Of a stretch of DNA of 64,000 bases, positions 63,309 to 64,000 are shown in pieces. The stretch spans positions 1,178,001 through 1,242,000 of the forward strand of contig CP036526.1 of NCBI GenBank assembly GCA_007741555.1. The letters are read 5' to 3'. The translations under genes and the position numbers were made by a program. Under the pieces are notes generated by a model, which was not told where the DNA came from, made no database searches, and saw only the letters and a program-made list of their open reading frames with translations. Position 1 is the first letter of the stretch. The number at the start of each line of letters is the position of its first letter. The DNA comes from Stieleria marina (lineage in GTDB: Bacteria > Planctomycetota > Planctomycetia > Pirellulales > Pirellulaceae).

Positions 63309-64000
63309 ATGGCAACTTGGTCGTCCACTTCGACTACGAACAGCACTTTAACGCGATGTCATCGTTTGTCATCGGGAGCACCGCTGCCAAGCTCTCGCAG
63401 TTCGGACAACGGTTTGTGCGAAAATGCGGCTCGAATCCATCGTCCTTATGCGGTGACTTGGGGCTCAGCGACTGCTTTATCTGCAACCAGCGGCCCCCGG
63501 CAATCCGTCATCCCGGGTGCAGCGGCGGAGCAATTGTGGCCCGACGACGAAGATTCTGCGGGGCTACGTCGTCAGCGTGCCGAAGCGGTATTGCTGATGT
63601 CCAAACTTCCGCTTAGCAATCGAAAATTGGCCCAATTGGCTCACTTGGCGGACGCCACTGAGGCTCGTACACTTGTCCGCGAGTTGAATCAGGTTTACGA
63701 CGATCACCAGCGTGCTTTGCGAATCGAGTTGGTCGCTGGAGGATACCGAATGATGACCCGGCCGGCCTTGGCGCCTTGGCTGGTTCGTTTGGGACATTTG
63801 CCTCCAGCCATTAGGCTCTCATCGCCGATGATGGAAACGCTAGCAGTAGTCGCCTACCGACAGCCCGTCTCGCGAGTCAATGTGGAAGCGATTCGGGGGG
63901 TTGCGTGTGGCGAATTGTTGCGGCAACTGATGGAACGTGATTTGATTCGCATTGCCGGGCGTGCAGAAGAACTCGGACGCCCGTATCTTTACGGTACCAC
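63309..64000 (+). CDS. scpB: segregation and condensation protein ScpB (partial, runs off right edge)
   Basis: An open frame from ATG at 63309 runs to the window end (230 residues) without a stop. The first 85 residues are a Ser/Thr/Ala-rich extension, so the true start might be later. The ScpB winged-helix domains start near residue 90: RRQRAEAVLLMSKLPLSNRK and GGYRMMTRPALAPWLVRL. Then comes ETLAVVAYRQPVSRVNVEAI, the family signature, then LLRQLMERDLIRIAGRAEEL and GRPYLYGTT. ScpB works with ScpA and SMC in chromosome condensation and segregation. scpA is not in the window. Confidence 0.93.
   Translation, partial: MATWSSTSTTNSTLTRCHRLSSGAPLPSSRSSDNGLCENAARIHRPYAVTWGSATALSATSGPRQSVIPGAAAEQLWPDDEDSAGLRRQRAEAVLLMSKLPLSNRKLAQLAHLADATEARTLVRELNQVYDDHQRALRIELVAGGYRMMTRPALAPWLVRLGHLPPAIRLSSPMMETLAVVAYRQPVSRVNVEAIRGVACGELLRQLMERDLIRIAGRAEELGRPYLYGT

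Noticed and set aside
1-64000. CRISPR arrays, insertion sequences, tRNA or rRNA genes
   Set aside because: No regularly spaced direct repeats, transposase motifs, terminal inverted repeats of IS size, tRNA T-loop/CCA patterns or rRNA segments were recognised in reading the sequence.

Overview
The window reads as chromosomal DNA of a planctomycete of the Rhodopirellula/Pirellulaceae type. The evidence is two DUF1559 prepilin-like genes, an ECF sigma factor beside a multi-membrane Ser/Thr kinase, a sulfatase, a giant surface protein with a LETRHLLAG-type N-terminus and a C-terminal dockerin, a squalene-cyclase-like repeat protein, many TPR and lipoproteins of planctomycete style, frequent GTG/TTG starts, and kdsB next to pyrG (an order I recall from Chlamydia, in the same superphylum). 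No rRNA, tRNA, IS element or CRISPR array was recognised.

Layout. 1-1.8 kb: left-truncated ResB-like cytochrome c biogenesis gene and a lipoprotein (minus). 2.1-3.3 kb: a decayed patatin-like phospholipase gene. 3.7-6.9 kb: ECF sigma factor and Ser/Thr kinase. 7.2-9.9 kb: an HTH-acidic-membrane protein and a small secreted protein (minus). 10.2-15.1 kb: overlapping three-gene operon of a MotA/ExbB-like channel and two ExbD/MotB-like single-span proteins. 15.5-20.6 kb: sulfatase, small membrane protein, five-fold helix-hairpin-helix membrane protein, endonuclease/exonuclease/phosphatase-family protein. 20.7-28.3 kb (minus): TPR protein, ExbB, ExbD and a protein with a TonB-like linker and an alpha-toroid, apparently one envelope-energising machine. 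28.8-31.9 kb: sugar-nucleotide epimerase, a conserved small protein and an EF-hand protein. 32.3-37.0 kb: DUF1559 protein, lipoprotein, PQQ-type propeller and DUF4198-Kelch protein. 37.1-40.3 kb (minus): DUF1844, pyrG, kdsB. 40.4-47.8 kb: promoter, cobalamin-type riboswitch, DUF1559 protein and a 2008-residue protein with three DUF4465 domains. 47.8-52.5 kb: Flp pilin, ABC-2 permease and two DUF21 proteins. 52.6-58.4 kb: small proteins, TPR lipoprotein, Fur-family regulator, FlgM, MFS/spermidine synthase. 58.6-61.8 kb (minus): flagellar export genes fliP-fliQ-fliR-flhB. 62-63.2 kb: DUF420 and a membrane protein. 63.3 kb to the end: the start of scpB.

The most interesting unit is 40.4-47.8 kb. 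A good TTGACA-N17-TAGTCT promoter leads into a sequence that closely matches the conserved core of the cobalamin riboswitch, followed by a pseudopilin-like gene and a giant surface protein carrying three DUF4465 domains. DUF4465 and the surface-protein domain at its N-terminus are, as I recall, neighbours of corrinoid uptake genes in Bacteroidetes. I infer a planctomycete corrinoid capture system. Also notable are the two separate ExbB/ExbD-type machines, an FlhB without the NPTH self-cleavage motif, and a GGGCAG-based mini-repeat found inside three coding genes, in two of them (kdsB, flhB) as an apparent insertion into a conserved protein.
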